This document shows positions 30,250 through 38,955 of a DNA stretch of 64,000 bases, one piece after another. Under the pieces are notes generated by a model that was not told the DNA's origin, did no database searches, and saw nothing but the letters and a program-made list of their open reading frames with translations. The translations under genes and the position numbers were made by a program. Source of the DNA: Anderseniella sp. Alg231-50 (GTDB lineage: Bacteria; Pseudomonadota; Alphaproteobacteria; Rhizobiales; Aestuariivirgaceae); contig NZ_LT703003.1 of assembly GCF_900149695.1 (NCBI RefSeq), positions 620,001 through 684,000 of the forward strand, given 5' to 3'. Numbering within the stretch: position 1 is the stretch's first letter; each line of letters begins with the position of its first letter.

Positions 30250-31528
30250 TGGCGCGCCTCCAGATTCTGCAATTTGTGCCTTCGGTCATTTTGATGATGC
30301 CGTCATTCAGTTCCCGCGTTACGCCCTGCTCGCCCGTCGGACAGGCAAGGCCGGAGCGAACTTTCAACGCGGTTTCGCGAACTTCCGGAGAGGTCGTCAG
30401 CAACTGCCCGATCTCCGCGACGATGTTGCGGGCAACCGGTGCGTTGAAGTGATAGGCGTCTTTGAAGTTGGTCAGGTCACGGGTGAACGGATTGTCGAAG
30501 TCCAGGTCAATCACCGGCGCCAGGTCCGCCAGCCGCAGGCGCAAGTTGCGATCAAGGTCAGCGCGACCGAATTCGGCAAGTCTGGCCTGCATTTCCACAA
30601 TGGTCGGCGGGATCACGAACACCAGCTTCACGCCGTTGGCTTTGCTCCAGTCCGCAATTTCGACGACCTTTGCCCACAGGTCTTCGGAGAACCTGAAACT
30701 CTTCCAGTCGGACCTGCCGTTCTTGCGAACCTGTCTTTCAAAGCGCGCGGGCAATTGCCGCTCAATTGAAATGTCGCGCCACAGGCCTGCTTCGCGGCCA
30801 AAGCCGTAACCATGACCCCGCCTGTGTCCATAAGCCGGGTAGGCAGTGCGTTGTTGTTGTTCCGGCAACCGGCAACCGAAACATACATCCGGTTGCAACA
30901 GGGTGCTCAGGCTGGTGTGCCCGGGCGAGCCCAGGTCGGCAGCTTGTGCCGTGGAGATGAAACCGGGAGACAGGTTGCCGATTGCGGCCAGTTGCCCGGG
31001 ATATTTTTCCTGAACATGGCGCCATGAAATTCGCGTCACGAACCAACTGGAGAAATATTTCACCGGATTGCCGGCAAGCCGCAGCGCCTCCGGCACCCGG
31101 TTCATCCCGGACTTGTGGGCAGGGTCAAAGCTTCGGAGCTGGATACCGACGACGAGATTTTTCGGCTTGGGTTGGGTCTTGAGATAGCGAAAGGTTTCAT
31201 GAATCTCATAAATCGTGGCGCCGCCATAGGCAAAGTTGAAGGCGCGCTTGAGGCCGGTTTCGCTCCAGTATTTGTCGCGCAACGCCCGGGCCCGGCTGTC
31301 ACCGAGAACAATCGTTTCCGGCGGGCGCTTGTTTGAATGGGCGATAATCTTCCAGAGCGGATAATGCGCCTTCTCACTGATCTTTTTCTTGGCAAGGCCC
31401 AGCGGCAGGCCGCCCAGCCGGTTGTATGGATCGACGGCCAGGTTGAGAGCCACGGGAAGTGCGCCCATGGCCACGGTTATGGCCAGGGCAGCAAGATACA
31501 GTTTGGGAATGAAAGAACGTCTCGACAT
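30236..31528 (-). CDS. SGNH-type protein of the AlgJ/AlgX family
   Basis: A 430-residue protein with an N-terminal anchor (about residues 8-30). The nucleophile region is IVLGDSRARAL and the second catalytic block is FKDAYHFNAP, a DxxH dyad, so an acetyltransfer role with AlgI is likely. A short insert rich in Gln, Cys and Gly near residues 220-255 is unlike other members. It is the first gene of the algJ-algK-algI-unknown operon and has a perfect sigma-54 promoter upstream. Confidence 0.75.
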   Translation of the reverse strand: MSRRSFIPKLYLAALAITVAMGALPVALNLAVDPYNRLGGLPLGLAKKKISEKAHYPLWKIIAHSNKRPPETIVLGDSRARALRDKYWSETGLKRAFNFAYGGATIYEIHETFRYLKTQPKPKNLVVGIQLRSFDPAHKSGMNRVPEALRLAGNPVKYFSSWFVTRISWRHVQEKYPGQLAAIGNLSPGFISTAQAADLGSPGHTSLSTLLQPDVCFGCRLPEQQQRTAYPAYGHRRGHGYGFGREAGLWRDISIERQLPARFERQVRKNGRSDWKSFRFSEDLWAKVVEIADWSKANGVKLVFVIPPTIVEMQARLAEFGRADLDRNLRLRLADLAPVIDLDFDNPFTRDLTNFKDAYHFNAPVARNIVAEIGQLLTTSPEVRETALKVRSGLACPTGEQGVTRELNDGIIKMTEGTNCRIWRRANDPS

Positions 31529-31567
31529 GTGATGCCTGCTTTGGAGTGATTGATCTACCCCGATTTC

Positions 31568-31582
31568 GCAAGCGCCGTGCCA
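31568..31582 (-). promoter_or_regulatory. Sigma-54 promoter of the acetylation operon
   Basis: Minus-strand bases TGGCACG-GCGC-TTGC match the consensus at every key position. The predicted transcription start is about 28 bases before the AlgJ-like ATG. Confidence 0.8.
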
Positions 31583-31641
31583 ATATCAGAAAATCGTAAT
31601 TATACAATTATTTCAGATAGATAAGTGGATTTATGGGAATT

Positions 31642-31686
31642 GTGTTTTCGATTGTGAAACCAGCAGATTTTCATAATCGAAAACAC
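31642..31686. promoter_or_regulatory. Inverted repeat, upstream activator site of the acetylation operon
   Basis: Two 18-bp arms, starting GTGTTTTCGATT (31642) and ending AATCGAAAACAC (31686), pair with one mismatch around a nine-base centre. Its centre is about 82 bases upstream of the -24 element. It shares the TTTTCGA core with the algD and algA/alg44 sites. Confidence 0.7.
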
Positions 31687-31690
31687 TCTT

Positions 31691-33283
31691 TCAGAATCCG
31701 ACAATGGAGTTCAGGAGCATAATCGACGGAATCTCGACCAGCTTCGTATAGTGGACGGTTGACAGCACGAGCATGACCGTCGCAAGCGCCGTGCACCAGT
31801 TGGCCATGGCATTTTGTGCACGCTGCACCAGCGCATCCGCACTATTGGACGCCGTCTGGTTGCCACGGTTCGACCAGCGCTGCTTTGACAGCCTGAAAAT
31901 GCAGTAAACCTTCACCGAGGCATTGATGAGCTGGTTGAGGTACAAGATCCATGGATAGGCCATCTGGATACGCCGGGAATAGCCGAACAGGAACAGCGAC
32001 AGCAACATCCGGCTGAGCGCGATGAAAATGAGATAGGACGCCAGGTATGCAGGCCCCTGCAGCAGTGTTGCCGCGACAGCCAAGACCGGACTGACCAGCA
32101 TGGTCCACATGGACAACCGCTGGTCCACCAGGCACCACCAGATGAAAAACGGCATCCGGTGCGGACCCAGCTTGATGGCCCGCGCCCCGTTGCGCAGCAT
32201 GTTGCCGGACCAGCGCCGGAAATTCTGCACCATGCGATCCATGCCCGACCCCTCGATGACCTCGACCGTGTAGCCGAGTGCATCGGGCACGTAGCGCATG
32301 TGCGCGCCGTGCTTGAGCATGTAATACCAAGTGCTCTTGTCATCGCCTGACAGGAAGCGGAAATTACCCCACAGCCAGTGTTCCAGATGGTCCGCCTCCA
32401 GCAGGCGGATGAATTCAAGCTGCAGCAGGTTCCTGGCGCGAAAGACCGACATCCGGCCGGTCAGGGTCAGGACACGGCCGGACAGCGCGTGGGACTGCAT
32501 TGCCAGTCGGCGCTGGGCAAAACGCATCTTGAGCCAGGTCTCGATCCAGCGCGGGCCGATGCAGATCACCTCTTCATCCGTGGTGCAGGCCTGCAGGTCC
32601 GGATAGAGCTTGAACAGCGGCATGCAGCGACTGATGGCGCCTTCTGCCAGAATGAAATCCCCGTCCATGAAGACGACCAGGTCATCCTCGTCGATCGGCA
32701 ATCTGCACATGGCGCGCAGCACCAGGCCGATGGCGGCCCGCTTGCCCGACACATTCTGCCGGATGATGCGCAGGGTAATATCCGTATCCTTTGCCTCGCG
32801 GCGCAGGAAATCCTCGATAATGTCCTCGTCAAACCGGTCCGACGATCCGAGCCAGATGGTTCCCGGCACGCCGGATGCACGGATTTCACGCAGGATCGAG
32901 CGCACCACTTTTTCAGTAATGGAGCGATGCTCCTTGTAGGTGGTCATCATGAAATGCATGTGCCGCGGCCGCCAGCCTGCGTCCCAGATCTCACGGCCCT
33001 TGTCGCGCATCTTGGGATAGACGATCTTGCCGTAGATCAATGCGCGAACCGCATGGGTGAACCACCAGCCATAGCGCCAGATTCCAAGACCACCGATGAC
33101 GAAAGTGATCCGGGCAACCTCCTGGTCCCAGATGCTGTTGGGCAGGGTCAGGATGGCTACCAGGCAGCAGCCAAAGTAGAGCGCGATCTTGAACAGCGCA
33201 GCCGGTGTCCATTTCCGCCAACCTGTTGGCCAGTCGGTGGGGTCGTCCAGATTGGCGGCTTTATCAAGCGTCAGTTTCGTCAT
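31691..33283 (-). CDS. alg8: Alginate polymerase Alg8 (family 2 glycosyltransferase)
   Basis: A 530-residue inner-membrane polymannuronate synthase. The metal-binding motif is VVFMDGDFI, the catalytic region FLSGDDKSTWY, and the product-binding NFRRWSGNMLRN. Two membrane helices precede and about four follow the catalytic domain. The ATG at 33283 (MTKLTLD) with GGAAAAG upstream is preferred to one 36 bases earlier. It overlaps alg44 by 20 bases. Confidence 0.88.
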   Translation of the reverse strand: MTKLTLDKAANLDDPTDWPTGWRKWTPAALFKIALYFGCCLVAILTLPNSIWDQEVARITFVIGGLGIWRYGWWFTHAVRALIYGKIVYPKMRDKGREIWDAGWRPRHMHFMMTTYKEHRSITEKVVRSILREIRASGVPGTIWLGSSDRFDEDIIEDFLRREAKDTDITLRIIRQNVSGKRAAIGLVLRAMCRLPIDEDDLVVFMDGDFILAEGAISRCMPLFKLYPDLQACTTDEEVICIGPRWIETWLKMRFAQRRLAMQSHALSGRVLTLTGRMSVFRARNLLQLEFIRLLEADHLEHWLWGNFRFLSGDDKSTWYYMLKHGAHMRYVPDALGYTVEVIEGSGMDRMVQNFRRWSGNMLRNGARAIKLGPHRMPFFIWWCLVDQRLSMWTMLVSPVLAVAATLLQGPAYLASYLIFIALSRMLLSLFLFGYSRRIQMAYPWILYLNQLINASVKVYCIFRLSKQRWSNRGNQTASNSADALVQRAQNAMANWCTALATVMLVLSTVHYTKLVEIPSIMLLNSIVGF

Positions 33284-34871
33284 GGTCTTTTCCAGGCCAG
33301 AAGCTTGCCAAACGGGCAATCAGGTCGTCTGTAACCCGGCGGTCAAAAATCACGACCGCCGGCAGACCTGCCCTTACCTTGCCCGACCCGCGCGGCTCGG
33401 CGAGCGTCAACGACACAGACGCGGTGCGCTCACCATTTGCCTTCCAGGTATACTGGGACGATTTCAGGTCCAGATGTCCCGACTTGCGGTTGATCGCCAC
33501 CACTGTCGCTTCGACATGCCGGTTAAGAGCAGGGACAAACACCTTCGCCCTGTCATTGATCCCGACTTGCAGGATTTCATCCTGATCGAGATAGGCCGTG
33601 ACCGTGGGTGGCACATCCTGTTCCAGGGCCAGGACAGCCTGGTCTTTCGCGACCGCCAGTCCTGCAGAAATCGGCAGGGAAACGATCTGGCCGTCATATG
33701 GCGCACGGATCACCCTGGCAGCTTGCAGCTGTCTCAAGTGCTGGAGTTTCTCCCTGGCCGACACCAGGCGCCCATGCGCCTCATCAAGATCAAGGGCCAG
33801 CATGTCCAGATCGACGACAAACTCCTTGTGGTTGTAGTGACGTTTCCCGGACGCTGCGTTCATCACCGTTGCCTGCTCGACCGCCAATTCCATCTCCCGC
33901 ACCTCGGCATCGGCACGCAACTGGCGCGACTTGGCGTCGTCCAGCTTCTGTCGGCTTGCAAACCCCTTCTTGTGCAGGGTGGCAACGCGCCCATAATGGC
34001 CATCGGCAGATTCCAGGGCCACGCGGCGGGCAGCGAGCCGGGCGCGGGCCACGTCCAGATCGGTCTTGTTGATGGTCTGGTAGAGTTTCAGTCTCTCGGA
34101 TTCTATACGATAACGTTCCTTGGCGCGGGCGTAACCGGCCGCGGCATCTGTCGCTGCCTGGTCGGCCACCGTGATCTGCGCCGCAAGGCGGGGGTCTTCG
34201 ATACTGGCCAGAATCGCGCCCCGCTTCACAGTATCGCCAAGCGAGTAACGGACCGACTGAAGAACACCGTCAACAGGCATGCGCAGGGTTTGCACCGGCA
34301 CGGAAACCACCGCCGACTGAACTTCCAGCCGCATGACGGATGAATAGGTCAGCAGGCCGCCATAACCGAAGATCGCAATCCCAAGCATCAGGTAGAGGCA
34401 GGACATTACGATGGTTTTGACCGGCCATCGCGATACCGGTGCACCTTCCCTGGGGTTGGGGTCCGGGTGCGTCGAAATCGGTGTCACCGGGATGTCGATC
34501 CGGCAGATCGCGTCTTCCACGGTTCCCATCTGGCCCCGGATCAGGTCTTCGATGAAATGGGACATCAGATCACGTGAGCGCTCAGGTACCTCGGTGAACT
34601 CGATAGCAACCGTCTTTTCGGCCTTTGCCGTGCGGACAACCTTGCCCTTCAGCTCAAACCCGATGTCAAAGCCCTGGAATGGAAGCAACAGGTTGAGGTT
34701 CCGCTCCGAGCCGATCTTGGGAAGTGTTCCTGCCACGCCATCGAGCCTGAGGCCGCCAAGGCTCCAGTCGGTGGCCCGGTACTGCGGGGCGCTTTCATCC
34801 AGTTTCACCATTAACGGTGCGGTCACACGGTGGTGACGGCGCTGGCACGGGCGTTCGCGAATTACTTTCAT
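33264..34871 (-). CDS. alg44: Alginate co-polymerase Alg44 with PilZ and membrane-fusion domains
   Basis: A 535-residue protein. The N-terminal PilZ domain has RRHHR and DWSLGG, the two cyclic-di-GMP-binding motifs. One membrane helix follows near residues 165-185, then a periplasmic HlyD-like coiled-coil and barrel. Alg44 gates Alg8 when cyclic-di-GMP binds. The ATG at 34871 was chosen since GGAG precedes it; the ATG at 34886 would leave almost no leader after the predicted sigma-54 start. It forms a two-gene operon with alg8. Confidence 0.88.
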   Translation of the reverse strand: MKVIRERPCQRRHHRVTAPLMVKLDESAPQYRATDWSLGGLRLDGVAGTLPKIGSERNLNLLLPFQGFDIGFELKGKVVRTAKAEKTVAIEFTEVPERSRDLMSHFIEDLIRGQMGTVEDAICRIDIPVTPISTHPDPNPREGAPVSRWPVKTIVMSCLYLMLGIAIFGYGGLLTYSSVMRLEVQSAVVSVPVQTLRMPVDGVLQSVRYSLGDTVKRGAILASIEDPRLAAQITVADQAATDAAAGYARAKERYRIESERLKLYQTINKTDLDVARARLAARRVALESADGHYGRVATLHKKGFASRQKLDDAKSRQLRADAEVREMELAVEQATVMNAASGKRHYNHKEFVVDLDMLALDLDEAHGRLVSAREKLQHLRQLQAARVIRAPYDGQIVSLPISAGLAVAKDQAVLALEQDVPPTVTAYLDQDEILQVGINDRAKVFVPALNRHVEATVVAINRKSGHLDLKSSQYTWKANGERTASVSLTLAEPRGSGKVRAGLPAVVIFDRRVTDDLIARLASFWPGKDHDETDA

Positions 34872-34901
34872 TTCTCTTATCTCCATGTCGCCTGGACAGG
34901 A

Positions 34902-34916
34902 GCAAACGGCATGCCA
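34902..34916 (-). promoter_or_regulatory. Sigma-54 promoter of alg44-alg8
   Basis: Minus-strand bases TGGCATG-CCGT-TTGC differ from the consensus at one position (T for C in the -24 element). The predicted start is about 20 bases before the ATG at 34871. Confidence 0.65.
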
Positions 34917-34959
34917 GCAAAAACCTCCGGATTCTCACCAGGTTTGAGAGAGATGCGTC

Positions 34960-35003
34960 TTCGAAATTCGAAATTCGAAAGAACAATGTTTCGATTTTCG
35001 AAA
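34960..35003. promoter_or_regulatory. Shared activator sites between divergent alg44 and algA
   Basis: Repeated TTCGAAA half-sites at 34960-34980 are followed by the palindrome TTTCGATTTTCGAAA at 34989-35003. They lie within the 312-bp gap between the two start codons, about 45-90 bases from the alg44 promoter and 110-155 from the algA promoter, and share the core of the algD and acetylation-operon sites. No gene is seen in the gap. Confidence 0.65.
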
Positions 35004-35114
35004 TCGGCCGGGAAACTGGCACGCAATGACCTGAAGCCTCGATCTCCCCAAAAACCCCTGAAATCCGGGTTTTTCAACTTATCATTCATCGCCAGGCGCC
35101 CCGTCACGCCCATC

Positions 35115-35129
35115 TGGCAAGTCTCTTGC
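35115..35129 (+). promoter_or_regulatory. Sigma-54 promoter of algA
   Basis: TGGCAAG-TCTC-TTGC differs from the consensus at one position. The predicted start is about 43 bases upstream of the algA ATG. Confidence 0.7.
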
Positions 35130-35183
35130 GACAACCATGGCAAGCGCGGCAGGCACATGCCGTCAAAATCTAAGGAGATGAAA

Positions 35184-36653
35184 ATGCCCTCGAAAAAAAT
35201 CACCCCGATTATCCTTGCAGGCGGCGCAGGCACACGCTTGTGGCCGGTCTCACGCGAGGAAACCCCTAAACAGTTTTGCCGGCTGCTTGCTGGCGGAAGC
35301 CTGTTCCAGGCAACCCTGGCCAGAGTGTCAGACGACAATATTTTCAGCGCCCCGATCATTGTCACCGGCGCCCAGTATGCGGGCATCGCCGAGCAACAGC
35401 TTGCCGAAAGCGGCGTAACGCCGGCGGCAATCATTTGTGAACCGGTTGGCCGTGATACCGCACCGGCCATCGCCGCAGCGCTGCTGGCCACACTCTCGCC
35501 TGCAAACGCGCAGAACTACCTGGTGCTTCCGTCCGACCATGCGGTCGAAGATGAAGCCGCACTGCTGGCGGCTGTTACCGCCGGGGCCGATCTGATCGGC
35601 CACGACAGTGCCCATCTGGTAACCTTCGGAATCAGGCCCGACGGTCCTGAAACCGGCTTTGGCTATATACAAGCCGAACCTCGCGAACTGAGCCCAGGCG
35701 CCTATCCGGTCAGGCGTTTCGTCGAAAAGCCAGATGAGGCCCGGGCAACCGAGCTGCTGGCCGAGGCGTCAACATGCTGGAATGCGGGCATCTTTCTGTT
35801 CAATGGGCAGAAAATGCTGGCGGAGACGGAACGTTATGCGCCGGAGATCCTGCGCGCAGTGGAGACCAGCCTTATGGGCGCGCAGCGATCCGGCTCAAAG
35901 CTGTTTCCCGCACTGGAAAGCTTCATCATGGCTCCCAAGCTGTCGATCGACTACGCAGTCATGGAGCACACTCAAAATGCCGTCGTTGTTCCGGTAGACC
36001 CCGGCTGGAGTGATCTCGGTTCCTGGGGCGCCATGTGGGAACACGGCGAGCAGGATGTGGCCAATAATGTGCTGGAAGGCGATGTGCTGGCGGTGAACAG
36101 CTCCGGTTCCCTGATCCAGAGCAGCGGACCAATGGTCGCCGTCGCCGGCGTCAGCGACATCGTCGTTGTTGCCAACAAAGACGCCGTTCTGGTTGCACAC
36201 CGCGATGATGCGCAGTCCGTCAAGTCGCTGGTGGAGACCATGAAAGCCGACGAACGCAGCGAGCAGAAACGCCATGCCGGCGAGGACCGTCCCTGGGGCA
36301 GGTTCGATTCCCTTGACCGTGGGCAGAACCATCAGGTCAAACGGATCCGGGTTGATCCCGGCGGACAGTTGTCCCTGCAGTATCATCATCACCGTGCAGA
36401 GCACTGGATTGTCATTGCCGGCATGGCCCGGGTGACGATTGGCAAGCAGGTTATGACCCTGGGTCCCTGCGAACAGGCCTTTATTCCTCAGGGAGAGGTA
36501 CACCGGCTTGAGAATCCCGGTGACGAACCTGTAGAACTCATCGAAGTCCAGTACGGCGACTATTTCGGTGAGGACGATATCGTGCGCCTTGAAGACGTCT
36601 ACGGTCGGGAACAGACACCTGGCACAGCACACAACACCGGCATTGCAGCCTAG
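35184..36653 (+). CDS. algA: Mannose-1-phosphate guanylyltransferase / mannose-6-phosphate isomerase
   Basis: A 489-residue bifunctional enzyme. The N-terminal nucleotidyltransferase has ILAGGAGTRLWPVSR and FVEKPDE; the C-terminal cupin isomerase has QYHHHRAEHWIV and FIPQGEVHRLEN. It makes GDP-mannose, the substrate of AlgD. The ATG at 35184 has AAGGAG six bases before it; longer reading frames upstream run through the regulatory region. It is followed nine bases later by the phosphomannomutase gene. Confidence 0.93.
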   Translation: MPSKKITPIILAGGAGTRLWPVSREETPKQFCRLLAGGSLFQATLARVSDDNIFSAPIIVTGAQYAGIAEQQLAESGVTPAAIICEPVGRDTAPAIAAALLATLSPANAQNYLVLPSDHAVEDEAALLAAVTAGADLIGHDSAHLVTFGIRPDGPETGFGYIQAEPRELSPGAYPVRRFVEKPDEARATELLAEASTCWNAGIFLFNGQKMLAETERYAPEILRAVETSLMGAQRSGSKLFPALESFIMAPKLSIDYAVMEHTQNAVVVPVDPGWSDLGSWGAMWEHGEQDVANNVLEGDVLAVNSSGSLIQSSGPMVAVAGVSDIVVVANKDAVLVAHRDDAQSVKSLVETMKADERSEQKRHAGEDRPWGRFDSLDRGQNHQVKRIRVDPGGQLSLQYHHHRAEHWIVIAGMARVTIGKQVMTLGPCEQAFIPQGEVHRLENPGDEPVELIEVQYGDYFGEDDIVRLEDVYGREQTPGTAHNTGIAA

Positions 36654-36662
36654 GAGGGCGTT

Positions 36663-37415
36663 ATGGACCAGATTTATCTTTTCGACGTAGATGGCACCCT
36701 GACCGAACCCCGCCACCCTGTCGATCCGGACTTCGGACGCTTTTTCGAACGCTTTTGCCGGACCCACCCTGTCTATCTTGTATCCGGCAGCGATCTGCCG
36801 AAACTGCAGGAACAACTGCCCAGGACAATCATCGCCAGTGCGAACGGTGTTTTCTCCTGTTCTGCGGCAGAACTCTGGGTGGACGGCAAGACGATCTACC
36901 AGATGGATCATGAATTCCCGAAGGACCTGATCGAGGCGCTGGAAAGCTTCGTCGAATTGAGCTGTTATCCGCGCCGCTTCGGCAATCACATCGAGTACCG
37001 GACGGGTATGCTGAATGTGAGCGTCATCGGACGGAACGCACAAAAGAGTGACCGCCAGTCCTATTTCGCATGGGACAGGCAGGAAAAAGAACGATCAGAG
37101 TTCATTCGGCGTTTTGTCGAGACATTTTCCGAATACGAGGCATCGGCAGGCGGTGAAATCAGCATCGATATCGTGCCGAAAGGCTGGAACAAATCACGCG
37201 CCCTGAAGGTCCTCAAGCAGGATGCGCCGAACTCGATCATCACGTTCTTCGGAGACCGGATGGATCCCGGCGGAAACGATTATCCGCTTGCCAAAGCGTT
37301 GCATGAAGACTCACCCCATCATCGGGTCGTGTCTGTTGAAAACTTCAACCAGACCTGGGAACTGCTCAAGGAAATCAGTTCACCCCGCGAAGTAACTCTC
37401 CGACAGGCTTCCTGA
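36663..37415 (+). CDS. Eukaryotic-type phosphomannomutase (HAD superfamily)
   Basis: A 250-residue protein that is not AlgC-like but belongs to the PMM family of eukaryotes. The HAD nucleophile motif is LFDVDGTLTEPR near residue 6, with EYRTGMLNVSVIGR and FFGDRMDPGGNDYPL as PMM-specific blocks. It would convert mannose-6-phosphate to mannose-1-phosphate for the AlgA reaction. The stop is followed by a strong terminator. Confidence 0.85.
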   Translation: MDQIYLFDVDGTLTEPRHPVDPDFGRFFERFCRTHPVYLVSGSDLPKLQEQLPRTIIASANGVFSCSAAELWVDGKTIYQMDHEFPKDLIEALESFVELSCYPRRFGNHIEYRTGMLNVSVIGRNAQKSDRQSYFAWDRQEKERSEFIRRFVETFSEYEASAGGEISIDIVPKGWNKSRALKVLKQDAPNSIITFFGDRMDPGGNDYPLAKALHEDSPHHRVVSVENFNQTWELLKEISSPREVTLRQAS

Positions 37416-37446
37416 AAGTTCAGCACCAGGAAAGCCTGAAACACTT

Positions 37447-37474
37447 CGGCGGACCTTCGGGTCCGCCGTTTTTT
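37447..37474 (+). terminator. Rho-independent terminator after the phosphomannomutase gene
   Basis: CGGCGGACC pairs with GGTCCGCCG around TTCG and runs into six T. It ends the algA operon and sits next to the convergent regulator gene. Confidence 0.93.
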
Positions 37475-37477
37475 GGT

Positions 37478-38929
37478 TCAGGGATCGTCACGCGTCCATT
37501 CCTCGCGCTTGCGATACAGGGTGGACGGGCTCATCTTCAGGACCTTTGAGGCCTTCGGCACGCTGCCACCGCAATAGTCGAACGTCGCCATCACCACGTC
37601 CCGCTCAAGTTCCGCGAACGTGCGGCCGAGCATGACGCGCACCATCTTGTTGCGGTCACCATCCACGGCAGTTGAAACAGCGGCAACCGAACCTGCCGGA
37701 TCAGAGGCAGGGCCAGCAGATTGCGGCGGGGAACTATGTACCGGGGAGGACCGGGCCGGACTACCCAGCCGGATCATCTCCTCATCCACAACGTCACCAT
37801 CGTTGAGTACGATCGCATTGCGGATCACGTTCTGCAGCTCACGCACATTGCCGGGCCAGCCATGGGCCAGCAGCTTGTCCTCGGCTTCCACGGAAAAACC
37901 CCCGAATGTCTTGCCCTCCTCCTGGGCAAAAGACTCCACAAAGACTTGAGCGATTTCCAGTACATCCGCATCGCGTTCCCGCAATGGCGGCAGATGGATG
38001 GGCAGGACATGGAGACGATAATACAGATCTTCGCGGAACCGGCCCTGCTCGACTTCCTCGTGCGGGTCCTTGTTGGTGGCACATACGACACGCACGTCTA
38101 CCGGCATCACCACGTCACTGCCCACCCGCTGCACTGTGCCGGTTTGCAGGAAGCGCAGCAGTTTGGTCTGCAGGTCAATGTCCATCTCGCAGATTTCATC
38201 GAGAAACAGCGTGCCGCCATCCGCCGCGGCTGCGGCGCCCTCCCGGTCCCCGGTCGCACCGGTAAACGCGCCTTTGACATGCCCGAATATTTCGGACTCG
38301 ATCAGGTCTCTTGGAATAGCGGCACAGTTCAGCGCCACAAACGGCTTGCCGGCCCTCGGACTGCATTTGTGAATTGCCTCCGCACAGACTTCTTTACCGG
38401 TCCCGCTTTCGCCCGTGATAAAAGTTGTGGCCTTCGAGCGGGCCACGTTCTGGATCATCTTGAAGACGCCGAGCATGACCGGCGATTTGCCAATGAAGCC
38501 ATGGAAGTTGCCGTCGGAAAAATCATTGCGGATTTCGGCAATTGCTTCGTGCAGCTGTTCCCGCTCACAGGCATTGCGCACGGTCGTAATGATACGTTCT
38601 TCAGCAGCCGGTTTGACAATGAAATCATAGGCACCAGCCCGCATCGCATCGACAGCCGTCTTGATGGAGCCGCTGCCCGTCACCACAACCACGGTAACAG
38701 GTATCTTTTGTTCTGCGACGTGATCTAGAATCTCGATACCGTTTGCATCGGGCAAATTCAAATCCAGGACCATCGCCTGGAACTTGCCATCGTCAAGGGC
38801 GGCAAGAGCGGCTTTGCCCGTGTCCACGTGCTGACATTCAAAGCCTGACTTTTCCAGCCAGTCCTTGTAGACGACGGCGAGAGAGAACGCGTCCTCAACC
38901 AGCAAGACCTTTTGTTTTGTCGTCGGCAT
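37478..38929 (-). CDS. Sigma-54-dependent response regulator (NtrC family)
   Basis: A 483-residue protein with a receiver domain (phospho-acceptor D56 in VLDLNLPD), an AAA+ domain with Walker A GESGTGKE and the sigma-54 contact loop GAFTGA, and a Fis-type HTH at the C-terminus ending [12 protein letters not shown]. The ATG at 38929 (MPTTKQK) has GAGG five bases ahead; a TTG 18 bases upstream is less likely. The sensor kinase gene ends 26 bases upstream. It is the obvious candidate for activating the four sigma-54 promoters of the polysaccharide locus. Confidence 0.9.
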   Translation of the reverse strand: MPTTKQKVLLVEDAFSLAVVYKDWLEKSGFECQHVDTGKAALAALDDGKFQAMVLDLNLPDANGIEILDHVAEQKIPVTVVVVTGSGSIKTAVDAMRAGAYDFIVKPAAEERIITTVRNACEREQLHEAIAEIRNDFSDGNFHGFIGKSPVMLGVFKMIQNVARSKATTFITGESGTGKEVCAEAIHKCSPRAGKPFVALNCAAIPRDLIESEIFGHVKGAFTGATGDREGAAAAADGGTLFLDEICEMDIDLQTKLLRFLQTGTVQRVGSDVVMPVDVRVVCATNKDPHEEVEQGRFREDLYYRLHVLPIHLPPLRERDADVLEIAQVFVESFAQEEGKTFGGFSVEAEDKLLAHGWPGNVRELQNVIRNAIVLNDGDVVDEEMIRLGSPARSSPVHSSPPQSAGPASDPAGSVAAVSTAVDGDRNKMVRVMLGRTFAELERDVVMATFDYCGGSVPKASKVLKMSPSTLYRKREEWTRDDP

Positions 38930-38955
38930 TCGTGCCTCGCAATTCAACTAGAGTT

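Noticed and set aside
34830-35183. N-terminal extension of AlgA
   Set aside because: The open frame runs through the sigma-54 promoter and activator sites, and a good ribosome site precedes the ATG at 35184.
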